From assembly GCA_026874595.1 (NCBI GenBank), contig CM049317.1, positions 22,332,882 through 22,396,881 on the forward strand: a DNA stretch of 64,000 nt. The letters run 5' to 3'. Numbering within the stretch: the first letter of the stretch is position 1; each line of letters starts with the position of its first letter. Source of the stretch: Sipunculus nudus. Lineage: Eukaryota > Annelida > Sipuncula > Golfingiida > Sipunculidae. Position numbers and translations under genes: made by a program. Shown in pieces: positions 47,580 through 60,106 of this stretch. The notes under the pieces were generated by a model. That model searched no databases and was not told the origin of the DNA. It worked only from the letters and a program-made list of their open reading frames with translations.

Positions 47580-49349
47580 TACCGAAAAACTCGCATATAA
47601 GTCGAGTATAAATTTTCAGGATAAATATCAGGTTAAAATTTTTTCAAGCCATTCTGGAGGTCAAAAAGGTCTGAAGCAGCATACATGACCATCGAGAGTA
47701 GTGTGACAGGCTACTGGGGAAAGGTGAATTGTATGACTGACCACTCGTTTTTCACATTCATACCACTCCAATTTATTGTTAAACTGTAAAAATTTCATTT
47801 GTTTTGTTGTGCAATCTATTAAAAATTATTGCGCATCATAAAGACTCTTAGATTTATAAATATAACAGGTCGATATTTTAAGTATTTTTCAGAAATGAAG
47901 ATCGTCTGACACCCAGAATCGGCAGGTGCGCGATAATAGAACAGCCAAGGATTTCTCACACTTTCCGTCATTGCTTATTTATTTTAAACTTCTAATGATT
48001 GTTTGTGTCAGATATAAAAAAAACAGGACTATTTAGGCGTGTTACTAAAACAGGATTGTCGCGGACTTCTCTACATTTTAAATAATCTAAATTGAAAAGA
48101 ACGCGCCAAGTTGGGACCAAGCGAGTCGCCTGAAAAGGCCACGTGACAGTGTAAGCTGTCCTCAGCTTGGTCATATCCGTGGATAAAGGGCAGGAATGTT
48201 ATTATCAGAATTTTTTATTATACATTTTGAGAAAACACAAGACCGTAAACGACAGTTTTATTTAAGTTTTAATTAACTCTGGTCTTCATTTCCTCCACAG
48301 ACGGACGCGCTAATGAACAATTACATGCGAAATAACTGCATATATGCAACTTAGGTATCCAGCATAGCGAACCGCAGCGAGAGCACGGAAGCCAGGGCAA
48401 CACGTGGACAATATGTCAGTCGTTCTTTGATCAGACTCCGTTTTCCTATCTTTTTGATGAAAGTTTTCGTGAATGAATCATATATTTCACATTCTGTGGA
48501 GTATTAATTTCGACTAAGTCTTGCAGGTTTTGTGTTCGTTTGTTCATAGCAATATCGATGTAGGGTTGAACTTCGGTCAATTTTTTTCCCCGAGCTTTGC
48601 TTAGGGCCGCAGTCATTCACTACGATTTGGGGTGATTTTTAAGTAGGAACTTCCGAACGAAGTAATAATTTTCCCCGCGTGTAAGTACACATGTGAACAG
48701 CGTGACCTAGTTTTGGGCTTCTTGGGACAGGCAGCCATCCCCGTACCGAGTGAGCGTTAATCGGTGCTGTAATCAGCCATTTGTCACCTGTTTGTAGTTC
48801 AGATACCACGGCCCACAGGCTTTTACCGTTTACATGTTTGCAAACTTACGCAAGCACCAAATTTTTTTGTGGGGAAACACAGTAACATAATCAGATGTCG
48901 AATTCACAGGGGCCGATACCCTGGATAAAATCCCAACTGATTACGCAATACCCATGCCTCTTGCACTCGTACTTAAACGCCCGTGAATGAGGCTCATTAT
49001 AGCTAGACGCGGGTCATTTCCTGGTTGTCATCAACCATGTAATTTGCAAACATTTTAATATGCTCCATTATCAAAATGAAAGAACAGCGTAAATGGTCAA
49101 AATTTGAAAAAAAAAATTTCGGAAACCTTATTAGACTGTATTTTTGGACCGAAAGCGGGACTTATGTACCTGACTTCACCGGAAACGGATATCTAGTTGT
49201 CGATCAGTTAAGACATTCAGGCCGGCAATTTGACTAAGTTCGTGCAAAATTTTGCCTCTCATGCTTAGACCCGCACATAAGTCGACTCCCCTTTCTTGGA
49301 TTAATTTTTTGGGAACAAATTTCTCGACGTATATGCGCTTTTTACGGTA
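47580..49349. mobile_element. 1.77-kb non-autonomous DNA transposon with TA ends
   Basis: The left terminus 'taccgaaaaactcgcatata' with 'agtcgag' is the inverted complement of the right terminus 'ctcgacgtatatgcgctttt' with 'tacggta'; about 21 of 27 positions pair. TA dinucleotides at 47580-47581 and 49348-49349 fit a TA target duplication. Sub-terminal 'ataagtcgag' and 'cataagtcgact' repeat the motif. The only open frame above 59 codons is a 60-codon minus-strand one (47992-48174) without transposase features, so it must depend on a transposase elsewhere. Confidence 0.7.
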
Positions 49350-49509
49350 CACTGCGAACCGGAATGAGACGCCGAGGCATACAGTGTTTTGTTGATATTT
49401 GACTTGTTTCTATTGGACGTATAAAGAATAGGTTGATGTGAGGAACACATGAAAGATTAATTTAATGTACGTTGCAAGGAAACTGTTCCTGAAGAAAGAA
49501 ACAGAAACA

Positions 49510-50085
49510 TGTATACATCGTAAGTAGCGGAAGCGGACCCAGCGGGACTCCATGCAGTGGGTCCGTATCAGACAAATTTTGAGGCCTGAAAACCCCGCCA
49601 CCACCCCACCCCACCCCATCCCTGTTCCTGAAATTGGGACCTTGAATTAGGTTTTGTCATTAATCGTCCTGGTTGAACTCTCCATTTCATAAAGCGAGAA
49701 TCATGCGTTTTTCTCTTTTACTGATCACGCATGTGGGTCAAATCCCTCATTGAAAGCAAGCATTATTCATACGAACAAACGATGCACGCATTCCGGTGAT
49801 TGCCGAAGGCAGTTCGGCTGTGTTCGGTAAAAAAAAAAAACCGGAAAAATCACTCAAAATTATATGTATATTAAAAATTATTTATTTTCATATCCCCTAT
49901 GTCACTGCAGGGATAAGAACCTTTAAAATGATGTATGGAACAATATTGTACACAAAGCGGTTTTAGAGAACGTTGCGCACAAACGTGAACCGAATTCCTT
50001 TTATAAGTATTAGATTTCATGGAATAATTAACCAGTTCATTGTTACATGGCGTTTTTTTTATCATGACAGATTATTTTTTTATAA
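49510..50085 (+). repeat. third, deleted fragment of the A/B duplication
   Basis: 'aggttttgtcattaatcgtcctggttgaac' and 'tttcataaagcgag' (about 49650-49697) match copy B at 42739-42790. 'gaattccttttataagtattaga' (49991) matches 43178. It then jumps to 'tttcatggaataattaacc' (50016), which matches 41138 beyond copy A. A large internal part is therefore missing. Confidence 0.7.
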
Positions 50086-50170
50086 AGAATTGCAATTGGC
50101 TCTCTCCGCTTGCGACCCGTGTTCGATCTCCGGCTTGGCTATGATTGGTCCGTTCAATGCCGGTGTTTTT

Positions 50171-52818
50171 AGCTCAGCTGACTATAAGTCATCTGAGCTA
50201 TAGTCGTGGTCCATTGTCCGTCGTCCGTCCGTCTGTCCGTCCGACCGTCCGTCCGTCCGTCCTGATGTCCGTCCATAAGACTGGCACGTTTCGACACCAT
50301 TGGACCTACGAATCTGAAATTCGCCATACAGTTAAATATCCCCAGAATCTCCTACCATGCCGAAAATTGGGTCAATAGGACTTCGTTCTTCGAGATATTA
50401 AGGAATAACCTCAATTTTTTTATTAGAAATCTATATTCACACTTCAGGACTGCCTTATATCAAAACCACTCATCTGGTTTTCTTTATATTTACCATAAAT
50501 ATTCCTATATATAGTTCCTATGTACATGCCAGAAATTAAGTCGGTATTATTTAATTTTAAATAGTAATGGGCCAAAACATAATGGACTTTGTAAAAAAAT
50601 CAGGAAAGATATTTTGGACTTTTTTTCAGTATGACAACTGTAATTGATCAAAATTTAATTGTATACCAAAAATTAGATCAAAATCTGTTAAAATTTTTTA
50701 AATATTGGCAAAGATATAAAAAAGGTACCTTAAATATTGCCCAAGTTTGACCATGGCACGTTTTTTCCCTGTAACTGCTGAGGATTTAATTTTCAAAGCA
50801 TGTTTTTGTTACCATTTTAACTGTTAACACCAAAAATTTGAAACCAGTTGATCGAAAACTGTAGATTTTATTCAAGTTTTTAAGCACCATGTCACACATT
50901 GTTTACATCAAGCTAGTGTTATGCAGTTTGCTAGAGCTCAGCTCCCCAGCTTCAGCTCTAAGTTCCTTAAATTTGGCATACAGTTAGATGTCTCCAAAAT
51001 CCCCTACCATGCCAAGAATTTGATCACTAGGACTTAATTCCTTCAAAATATTAATGAAAAACTTCATTTTTCCATTAAAAACCCATTGTTACACTGTAGG
51101 ACTGCCTAATATCAAAACCACTGATCTGACTTTGATCATATATAATATACATATTTTTCTATACATTCGCTATGCACATGCCAGAAATGATGTCAGTATT
51201 GCGTAATTGTTTTAAGTTATGGGCCCAAACATAATGCACTTTTTAAAAAATCAAGAAATATATTTACTCCCTTAACAAGAGAATTGCTGAAGCTAGAGAT
51301 TTTTTTGTCAGGAATGTAACATTATTTAATCAAAATTCAATTGAATACCAAAAATTAGTTCTGAATTTTTCAAATTTTATAAGTTATTAGTATAAATATA
51401 AAATTAGTACCTTAAATTTTGCCTAACTTTGACCATGGCACGTTTGTTTCCTGAGAGCACTGTTGATGTAATTTTCATATCATGCACACATAAGGATTTC
51501 ATCTTTGTAGTTTAGAAAGCTGAAAGAAATTGGCCAAATATTGTAGCTTTTATTAATGTTTTTATGAGACCATGTCAGACCCAGGCTCAATCCAGCCCCT
51601 CTTCAGTCACCTGTATGTTGACCTTGTTGACCTTTCATCAGATTATGCATGCTTGAGCGAAGCATACACTGGGGCAGCCAGGCAGCTAATGCCCAGCCAC
51701 AGTTGATCCAGGTGTCCAACCCAACTCATCTAGTAGTTTTTTTAAAAAAACAACATAACAATAAATAATAAATTAATAATTTTGTATTGTTTTTTTATAA
51801 AAAATTAAATAAAAATTAATAGAAAAGGAATTTGTTAGTTGATGAGTAACAGAAAATTAACTTGCAGTAACTGATGATGTAAGAATCTTGTATGGATGGT
51901 TAGAATGTCAATGTCAATGTTATTCCAAATAACACCATGCAGTCACCTATGGTATTTTTCAGTTAAATTTTAATTATAAAAAAAATAAATCATATTATTC
52001 ATTACTAATCATTAGGAATCATATGAAGGAAATTAATGATAGACAAAGATGCAGTTGATAATATTAATTTAAATTCCTACTGTGTCTAGTGTGTAGATTG
52101 ATGTGAAAGTAGTCAAAAGTGAATATATTACATTTATTTTTTTATAAATAAAAGCCATAAAACCAGGTACTTATGATCATTATTTAAAGGTGTGAGTTTT
52201 GTATATTCTGGATTCTCAAGATCATTGTTTGGCTAAAACTGAATAAATACTAGATATGGTGCGAATGCTTTGCAAATGTATTTGAATACGAATATGAATA
52301 TGTACTGCATTAAAAAAATTTTATTGCATAAGAATGGGAATTCAGGTAAAAATGAAAGTATTGAATACCAGTGCAGATACTTTCAAAATGTATTCTTGAA
52401 TGCATTCATGAATATATTCTATACTATTATTTCAGTAATCATTTCAGTTATATTTTATTTTTAAAAAATCATAAGATTTTCTTATTATTTTTTTAATAAA
52501 AATTATATTGGCACAATATTTGTTATTTAATTTTAATAAATAGTTAAACTCTTTTATTATATGTGCTGCTTATAAGTTATATGGCCAAGTCAAAATCTGT
52601 GTGACAATAGCACTCCATTTGTTAATAAAATAAATGATATCAATCCTCTTCCCTGTCTCCAAAGATACTATCAAAATCATACATAAGCTAAAACCAACAA
52701 CTCATAATAAAGCTTATATTTATTACCACACAAAACCAGCATGTGCGTCTTTCCCAAATCATACTTTTTATCATATATAACAGCTGAGCGCCGTGACCCA
52801 TGGGTCCCTTGTTTTTTT
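50171..52818 (+). mobile_element. 2.6-kb element with (CCGT)n and two 652-bp internal repeats
   Basis: The left end AGCTCAGCTG is inverted at the right end CAGCTGAGCG (52781-52790), which is followed by 'gacccatgggtcccttg' and a T-run. A stem 'agctca...tctgagct' opens the element, followed by a (CCGT)n tract (about 50217-50262). Two diverged direct units start at 50325 and 50977 ('catacagtta' in both), sharing 'cctaccatgcc', 'aggactgcct', 'tatcaaaaccact', 'catgccagaaat' and 'gaccatggcacgttt'. The remainder is AT-rich. Its layout resembles bivalve pearl-type / Helentron-related non-autonomous repeats (family knowledge; the match itself is inference). No ORF of note. Confidence 0.6.
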
Positions 52819-53446
52819 CTGGGTCTGAGTGTAAGTGTTAGACATCCGAGCCATTCTGATTTGTGCCATTTCAGAATTTAAGAATTCTAATGCATCAGGC
52901 GATGGGTCCTTGTGTGTGACGAAAAACAACACTTGAAGCTTTCTGTGGAACGGGTTTATTAAAAGCTACCACCAAGTCTTCACTAGTTAAGTTAATATTG
53001 ATATCGCTTTGCAAATTCTGGCAAGTTGGATCAAATAAGGCCAATGTATGAAGATGCCATTGGATTATTGCCATAGCATTCTTCATACACATCGGCATAT
53101 TACGGCACCGACCTTCCTCAGCGCAATGGATGTGATACTAATTAACACGGCTGTGATCCTGGAAGGTATGCACCATAGCGAGCCATGTTTTATGAATAAT
53201 GATTTACTGTAACCAGTGGAGTCGGTTGATCACTAAGGATTTAGAATCAGTCGGAAGATCCAGAATGGAATTTAAAAGTGAAGATTTTTCTTTTTTCAAT
53301 ATCATATGTATATAATATATATAATATATATGTATAATATAATATATATATTTTATATATATATATATTAATATATATATATATATACATAGAGAGAGAT
53401 GTATGCATAAAGTCAACCGAATTGTGTGTATATTCGTGTCCCATTC

Positions 53447-53448
<2 letters not shown>
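52819..53448. other. no gene; AT repeats
   Basis: TA/AT-rich low complexity at 53305-53390. Nothing else is recognised. Confidence 0.5.

Positions 53449-53524
<76 letters not shown>
53449..53524. repeat. (TA)38 microsatellite
   Basis: The longest TA run in the window. Confidence 0.95.
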
Positions 53525-53528
<4 letters not shown>

Positions 53529-53639
53529 GGCATTTGAATGGACTTCTCTTCTCTACATTTATACATACACCGCTGGTACACCGCTGAAGCCCCGGTGCAT
53601 TGTGGGTGTCAGATTTTGACTCCAACGATCCCTAAACAG

Positions 53640-54600
53640 CAGAGTCGGACTCATGTGAGTTCAGTTCTGTTCATGCAATATGGTGGTGCAACCCATCAAT
53701 CGTCGGTAACACTGTTGATACTTGTTAGTTACATAAATGACGCCCATAAAGAACTATAAACATATACCACCTAGAACGACTGAATAAAGGTGTCATACGG
53801 GACAGGGTGAACAGCAAAGGTGACCAAGGGTCAAGGTGAGTCAAAGTGATTGAGTAATCGATAAATACTAGGCGCTTTGACGGGTCACGCTTGATGTGTT
53901 TCTGGTAGTTGAAACACAGGGTCATGCGTGAACTAGGAACAGTGTGCGAGGACTCGGGATTTTATGTTCGTGGTGGACCCTAATATGTGTTGACATGACG
54001 TGCAAACGGACTCCGTAACCATATACATTTACTGGTCAGCTGGTCCAGGTAACAGCGGACGGAATCACTGGGATAGCACAGTTTTTACAAGTCTACTCTA
54101 ACAGGCAGTAGCTCAATATACGAGGAGGATGGCTATGACGTGAGTTCTTTCATTTTGATATTCAGTTGAAGTTTACTGATTTATAACTCCACCACTCGGA
54201 CATTACTGTGGGCATATAAGATAACCCGCTCAGGTCATCAGACGTTTCATCGCTTTAGGCGGACTCTGACATAGTAGCTAGATTTACGCGGCAGATGGCT
54301 TTAACGTGAGTTTATTCTATATTTATAATAAACGTTGAAGTAATTTCTATCTATCAAAAGTTATAACATGTGACTGCAGGCGAGTGGATATATTAGAGTT
54401 ATAAATACTAATGAGAAGTGAATGAGACGAATATGCGTTTGAATAGGTTGGTCCAAAGGCACCGTGCGCATCACTGTTCTTCCACGCATCAAACATTTTC
54501 ATTTTGAATTCCAGCAGATGTTAGATATTTTGATCTACACACACTCAGACATTACTTTCAAAAAATTTATGTTCAGTCGTGTCACCAGATGTTTAGCATA
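53640..54600 (+). repeat. duplicated block D, copy 1
   Basis: Matches 57705-58420. Anchors: 'gtgagttcag' 53655/57723; 'aaggtgaccaagggt' 53816/57924; 'gggtcacgcttga' about 53882/57998; 'gggattttat' 53957/58104; 'ttgacatgacgtgcaaacgg' 53991/58138; 'gcgcatcactgttc' 54467/58303; 'tcaaacattttcattttga' 54487/58327. Copy 1 also has an internal duplication (54104-54270 and 54271-54550) built on 'gtagct...acg.gg..gatggct'. Confidence 0.8.
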
Positions 54601-55785
54601 AACATAAGGTAACCCGCTTTTGTTTAAACTTTACTATTTTTAAATCAGAGATTGACTTTAAAATGTATAAAATAATTTCTTTTATGTTTTATATATACCT
54701 AGAATTTAAAATTGTAAAGGAAGTATATCAATTCATCAACCAAGCTGTCACGGTATAGTCATATAAGTGTCATGTTAGGACATTATACTTCAGTATTATT
54801 GTTTGGGATCTAAGTTTATTTAAATGTTATGAATACATGCAAAAGGATTATTATTGATACAGAGTAGATTTTCTTTAACGGTCTCTGGTCCTTATAATAT
54901 TTCTTCCGACACTTGATACCCCATGGAAAGAGGACAGGGATGGTCAAGTTTCGTGTTTTTATTATGTTCAATATAGATTTTTTAGGGTCTTTACACGCAT
55001 AACATTTTCTTAGGATCCCTTTGGAATAGTTGTGTTTTCATTCTGGCTCGACTCATATTTTCTCTTGCATTTGGGCGTCTACATTTAGATTAATAAACCT
55101 TTCTCTGTTTAACGCTGTTTGACTTAAATTTGTATTAGTTCATCTTTATTTTATCAACGTATATTAATCAACCTGGTATTTATAAATGTCAGCGCTCTAA
55201 CCATTTTATTCAGTAACAGTTTTCAGATCTTGTATGACCAGCAGTTGGTAGTTTTCATTTCAGTTGAACTGTCATATCAGCTGTTGCCTGTTTAAACTCC
55301 ATGTGTATGGTCTATAGCAGTAGTCATCGATCGGCTTTTGATGTTCGGCCTAACTCGTCATTTCGACTCGGATAACCCAGTTAAAAATGGTTTACCGGAT
55401 TGATTGTTTGGCTTATAATCTTTGATGTGGGTTCTACCATTTCCCAAATGTGTTGATCCAGCTGATTAGTTGAAGTATAGTTCTGGGTAAGAAAAGTAGG
55501 GATGCCACTGCAGTTGACACCGCTGATCATAAAATATTGTACATTGCTAAAATTATGTATTATTGACAGCTGTCTCATACAATATCGCTCCTTAATCGAA
55601 GAGTCGTGTTGCCCCACATACTTCGGGATAAAAATTGAAGTGACATCGCCAAAAATGTAAAATATTTAATTGATCCTCGGGTAATGGATAGAATACTTCC
55701 TCTGAATTATTCAGCTTAAATGGTTTTCCCACAACGTGGGTGTAGTTTGTTGGGCAATAAATTCAGGGGCTTCATCAAGTATTAT
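54601..55785. other. no feature recognised
   Basis: AT-rich, no gene or repeat relation seen. Confidence 0.45.
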
Positions 55786-55787
55786 TA

Positions 55788-55910
55788 ACAAATGCAAAGC
55801 CTCTTATGCACGAATGAACCTGGGAATATGAGTAGAATAAGATAATGTTAAAACATTTTTGGAGGTATTCCGCAATAGGGACCTCCCACATGGCGGAGGC
55901 CTGAATTGCT
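55788..55910 (+). repeat. R1 tail fragment
   Basis: 'gcacgaatgaacctgggaat', 'agaataag' and 'gggacctcccacatggcgga' match about 230-325 of R1 copy 1. Confidence 0.5.
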
Positions 55911-56166
55911 TAAAAATACAGCTTTCTGGTTTGCATTGGGAAGTTATCGTTTTGCTTCGGGTGAGGGGCGGGGTGGGGGGTGGGGCTAGGTAATGTCAAA
56001 GTGCTGAGTACCTCGGATGCTTCGCCTATGACCTCTTAATTAGCAAAATCTAATAAATATATCTGATAAATATTATTTCAACGTATTGTTACGTTACCCA
56101 ATTAAAACAGATCACGTTATCGTGATCAGCACAAATCCTGCCACGGAGATAAAAAAAATCAGACTC

Positions 56167-56826
56167 TGTAACACTGGGCAGCGTGAAATGCCTAGGGGAA
56201 CGAATAAAGAAGTCATAATTGTTTTGTTAACAAACAATTATAATTTATTCCTAGAACAATCCCAACATTACAATACATTAAATCAATACAATTACACAGT
56301 ATAACAATAAAAATGCACAGTACCAGTGTGTCCGGATCCTAGGCTTTGATCCCTGGATACCACCACTGTCACAGCTCAACAAGAGTCCTTTAACACCAAT
56401 AATCCACGTAAATAGTAATAATTCAGAGGTAAACTGGAGACAGTCCGTATTAAATCTGTATAAAGCCTGGTAAATATCTGACACCACTGCAATAATCGGA
56501 AAAGGTCTCAAAACTGACGAGAAAGTAACACTCTTAGTGCTCGCTGGTATTTTCGTTTCTGCCGGCTCTAAGCACAGCCCCTAAGTCATATCTTCTCACT
56601 CGAAAATTCTAGAAATGGAAAACTCCAAAGAACAATACACACACACATGAACATACCAAAAACATCTAGAAGGAAAAGAACGCTGTGTCTCTTCAGACCC
56701 AACACGCGAGCCAGCGCCCAACAAGCGAGGTTCCCATAGCAACGAACTATGCCTTCGCCACACGAATTTGAATTTCAACAGACACATGTAACACTCCTGC
56801 GCACAATAAAACAAATTCCTCTAACA
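56167..56826 (-). mobile_element. LTR-like unit, minus-strand relative of 1167-1875
   Basis: Read on the minus strand it begins TGTTAGAGGAATTTG and ends CAGTGTTACA. It carries 'ggggctgtgcttagagcc' after the decayed TATA position, 'ggtatccag', 'actgtgca', AATAAA (forward TTTATT at 56244-56249), then 'cccctaggcatttcacgctgcc'. Homology continues to about 56085 as the presumed start of the internal region. No gag/pol is present. Confidence 0.55.
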
Positions 56827-57700
56827 GAATTTAGTTATATTTTGTTCAGAAAGGTTTGAAATTTATCAACATAATAGCAGCGTCCTTACGTGCTGTGTAC
56901 TCATTTGTTTATCTTCTTATTTAAAATGATACTAGCCTTGATAAATGACTCCCCGCCAGGATAGGCAACAAGCGTCACCTGCCAACGAGTCAGATTCAGT
57001 CGGTCATCGTGTTTTACAGGTGTGTGTATATATTTTCTGTTGATTGAGATATTATCCAATATTATCTGTAACTGAGAGTTATGAAATCTGCCAGATATTT
57101 ACATTTGCGGGATATAAACAATTTATTAATATTTTTATCGGTACGACGTTATATGGATAATTTGACCAGTTAACCCGGAAAGGCTGGTGCATCGAGTAAA
57201 TACGCTGAGTCGAAGATAATAACGACAGTGACTAGTGCTAGTGGCATATAGGGCCGACTCATTACCCAAGTTGAATCATGTTTCTTATAATGTTATGACA
57301 TTTCTTGATATGTGACATATGTAAATATGATTTACGAAATGGCATGCAGAAATTCAAAGAGAAGTCGTGTTTTGCGGCACATTAAAGACGTTTACTTCAG
57401 GAGTTATTTTGGTACAGTTTTGGTGCAGCCCGACCCTTCACCAGAATCAATTTTACTCAAAACTAGCCTCTCCCAGTTTGGCACTGTTGGACGACCGGGA
57501 CTTCTTGTTTCAGCTGTCAAACTTTAAATTCAAAATACATTACATTGAAAAAAATCTTACAAAATATTACATATTCCGTGGAATTTGAACGACAAAAAAC
57601 AAGCATTTTTACGTTATTTTCCTTGAATCTTATCCGATTATTTTAACGGATTACTATGCCCACTTCACTACATTTATAGCTACGCCATATGTGTGGAATT
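56827..57700. other. no feature recognised
   Basis: Two overlapping ~72-codon frames (57312-57588) have no recognisable identity. Confidence 0.45.
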
Positions 57701-57704
57701 CACG

Positions 57705-58420
57705 GTGTATGGTAGTGCATATGTGAGTTCAGTTTTGGCAATTTGGTGCAGCCCAACATCCCCAGTAATACTGCAGTCGATTCCTACACGACTAGGGTGT
57801 TGCATAAATGGCGCCCGATAAGGGACTGTATGTACATACTAACGAGAGAGATTGAATAAGCCTGCCGAATGGAGAAACAAGACCAGGTACCAAAGGAGTT
57901 TAACGGAACCAGTGGAGCAGCCAAGGTGACCAAGGGTTAAAGTCTGTGATGAGTGATCGATTACACCGTCAGGGAGTTTTAACGCAAGGGGCTTTGGCAG
58001 GTCACGCTTGAAGTGTGTTTTCTTGTGGAAAAATTCTTGGCTTGGGTGAAACATATAACCGCTAGATTATACGTGAACCAGGAACAGTTTCTGTCAGGAC
58101 TAGGGATTTTATATATGTGGTTGATACATATATTTGTTGACATAACGTGCAAATGGACACCATTAACATTTAAACAAGTGTTAGCTGTACCAGGTATAAT
58201 CGGGGGGAGTCAGGGGATAGCACGGTTGTATAACAGGTGTAACTCCGGCAGATGCAGTAGCTAGATTTACGCGGAAGATTGCTATAACGTGTGTTTATTC
58301 GGCGCGCATCACTGTTCATCCCCGCGTCAAACATTTTCATTTTGATTTTCAGCAGAAGTGTACAGATTGTGAACTCCAGATACTTGGACCTTTCTTTCAA
58401 GAAAATTAAATTTTGATAAT
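57705..58420 (+). repeat. duplicated block D, copy 2
   Basis: See 53640-54600. It sits about 4.07 kb downstream, in the same orientation, with the LTR-like unit between them. Confidence 0.8.
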
Positions 58421-59093
58421 AATTCCCTTTGTGAGGTTTGGCTAGATAGACAGTTTTTTTTAAATTAACATAAAAAAATCAGCAGGAAACCAAGCTTTTC
58501 TGGACAATACTAAGGTATAAATAACGTTCTTTGGGTATATTGCAGCTCTGCGTGATTCGGCCACAGCAATTATTGCTAAGCGAATGCGAAAAGGAATTAT
58601 GGTTACAGTATCCACATATGTTGAATTATCTAACAACAACTTAGTCATATCTAAAAGAAAGGTTTACGTTCTATGTTATACTGTAGACCTAGAAGTTGTT
58701 CCATCATAAAGATGTAATTGCTTGCAAAACAAAGTACGGTAACGATATTATTTCATTTTCTAACTTTGTTTAGAAATAATAAAGATCGATCTCTTTTCAC
58801 AGTCACTCGCATAGCTTTTAGGAGCAATGTTAATTGAATATGGTAACAGCGGAATATAAAGAAAAATATCGTTTATTGACACAACGTTAATCAATGGTCG
58901 AAGACGAAATATATCTCTTGTTTTTATGTTTTTCTCGCATTAGACTTGCCTGCTGATTATCTTAAAACGCCGAACATAATAGCTGTATATTAGTAATATG
59001 TTTGTATTTTTTTCTCAAGTCGATTCCAGCAAGAACAATCGATAATAACATTCTTGCCAGAGGTTTTCATATTAAATAACAGGACTTGAGGTG
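58421..59093. other. no feature recognised
   Basis: Nothing identified. Confidence 0.45.
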
Positions 59094-59290
59094 ATCATTC
59101 AGAAGCGGACCCAAGGGGGGGGGGGGGGGTCCAGGGTGTCCTCAACCTTTTTTTAAAGGGGTTCAGACACAATTTTGCGGCTTGCACTCCCCCTTTTTCT
59201 GGACCTGGGGTATTTTTTCGGAATTTCATTAGTCCTCCTGGGATGGACCCCTATTTCCTAAATCCTGGGTCGGCCCCTGTCATTTCAGTA
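59094..59290. mobile_element. small TIR element with GGATCC-type ends and poly-G
   Basis: The left end 'agaagcggacccaagggg' is inverted at the right end 'cctgggtcggcccct'. The interior is G-rich, then C-rich ('ggacctgggg', 'ggatggacccct'). Related 'agcggacccag' and 'cctggttgaact' blocks occur near 49525-49680. Confidence 0.55.
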
Positions 59291-59858
59291 TTCTTGCATT
59301 GATCGAAACAAACAATGCATCCGTTAGCAGGACTAAGTTATTATCAGTTGTCACCTTCTGAAAACATTGGCGCACAGCTGGGCGTTGATATGATACGTTT
59401 CAACACACGACACAACTGTTCCTTTGTATTTGTCCCTACTTATTATTACAAATGCTGTGGCCCCCATATTGTTAAACTTTATGCCTCAGGCATGTCACAA
59501 CAGAATCATTATGTGAGTGTTGGATTGGGGCAGGTCTGCCACAATGATCTATCAGGATTTATTTCCTTGGATGCGGCGCTCACATCAGGGTAGGCATCGA
59601 TCAAGAGTACAGGTGTGTAGGAAAACGTTTCCGAGGGGGGGGGGGGGCTTAAGATAGAACAAATTATATTAATAACCTTGGTAAACTAGAATAATATTGT
59701 ATATTGGTGTTTTCACAATCTTTCTTTAAACACTATATAACTATGGGTATAGTTAAAATGCACAGCTGCAAGAGTTTTTAAGGAATAAAAATCTGATAGT
59801 CAGGATCATTTTCTTGTTAAAAAATATAGGGGGGGGATTTAAAAACTTATTTATAGTA
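59291..59858. other. unassigned; one 92-codon open frame
   Basis: The plus-strand frame 59315-59593 shows no motif or signal peptide I recognise. A poly-G run (about 59635-59647) follows. I do not call it a gene. Confidence 0.35.
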
Positions 59859-60066
59859 CATGGATTGTACAAATAGTAATTAATCTATTCAAGGCACTCT
59901 CCATGGCTCAGATGATGGCGTTCGGTAGTTATGAGGGGGGAGGAAACCGGAGACCAGGAGAAAACCACCGGCAACTATAACCCACTCTTATAGCCACACC
60001 GGGGATCGAACCCGGGTCGCCAGCGGAGAGAGCAGAGCATTTTACCCCTCGACTGTCCAGGTCCAG
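59859..60066 (-). mobile_element. tRNA-derived SINE, copy 2
   Basis: On the minus strand it carries a perfect B box GGGTTCGATCCCC and the A-box-like 'aggggtaaaatgctctg', followed by 'ctccggtttcctcccc'. It belongs to the same family as 341-556. A poly-C run (about 60085-60105) adjoins its head. Confidence 0.75.
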
Positions 60067-60106
60067 AATTATATCTCTGCCAACCCCCCCCCCCCCCCCC
60101 CCCCCA

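Noticed and set aside
53204-53581. Tyr/Ile-rich frames around 53.2-53.6 kb, also 11.9-12.3 and 38.5 kb
   Set aside because: They are translations of (TA)n microsatellites.
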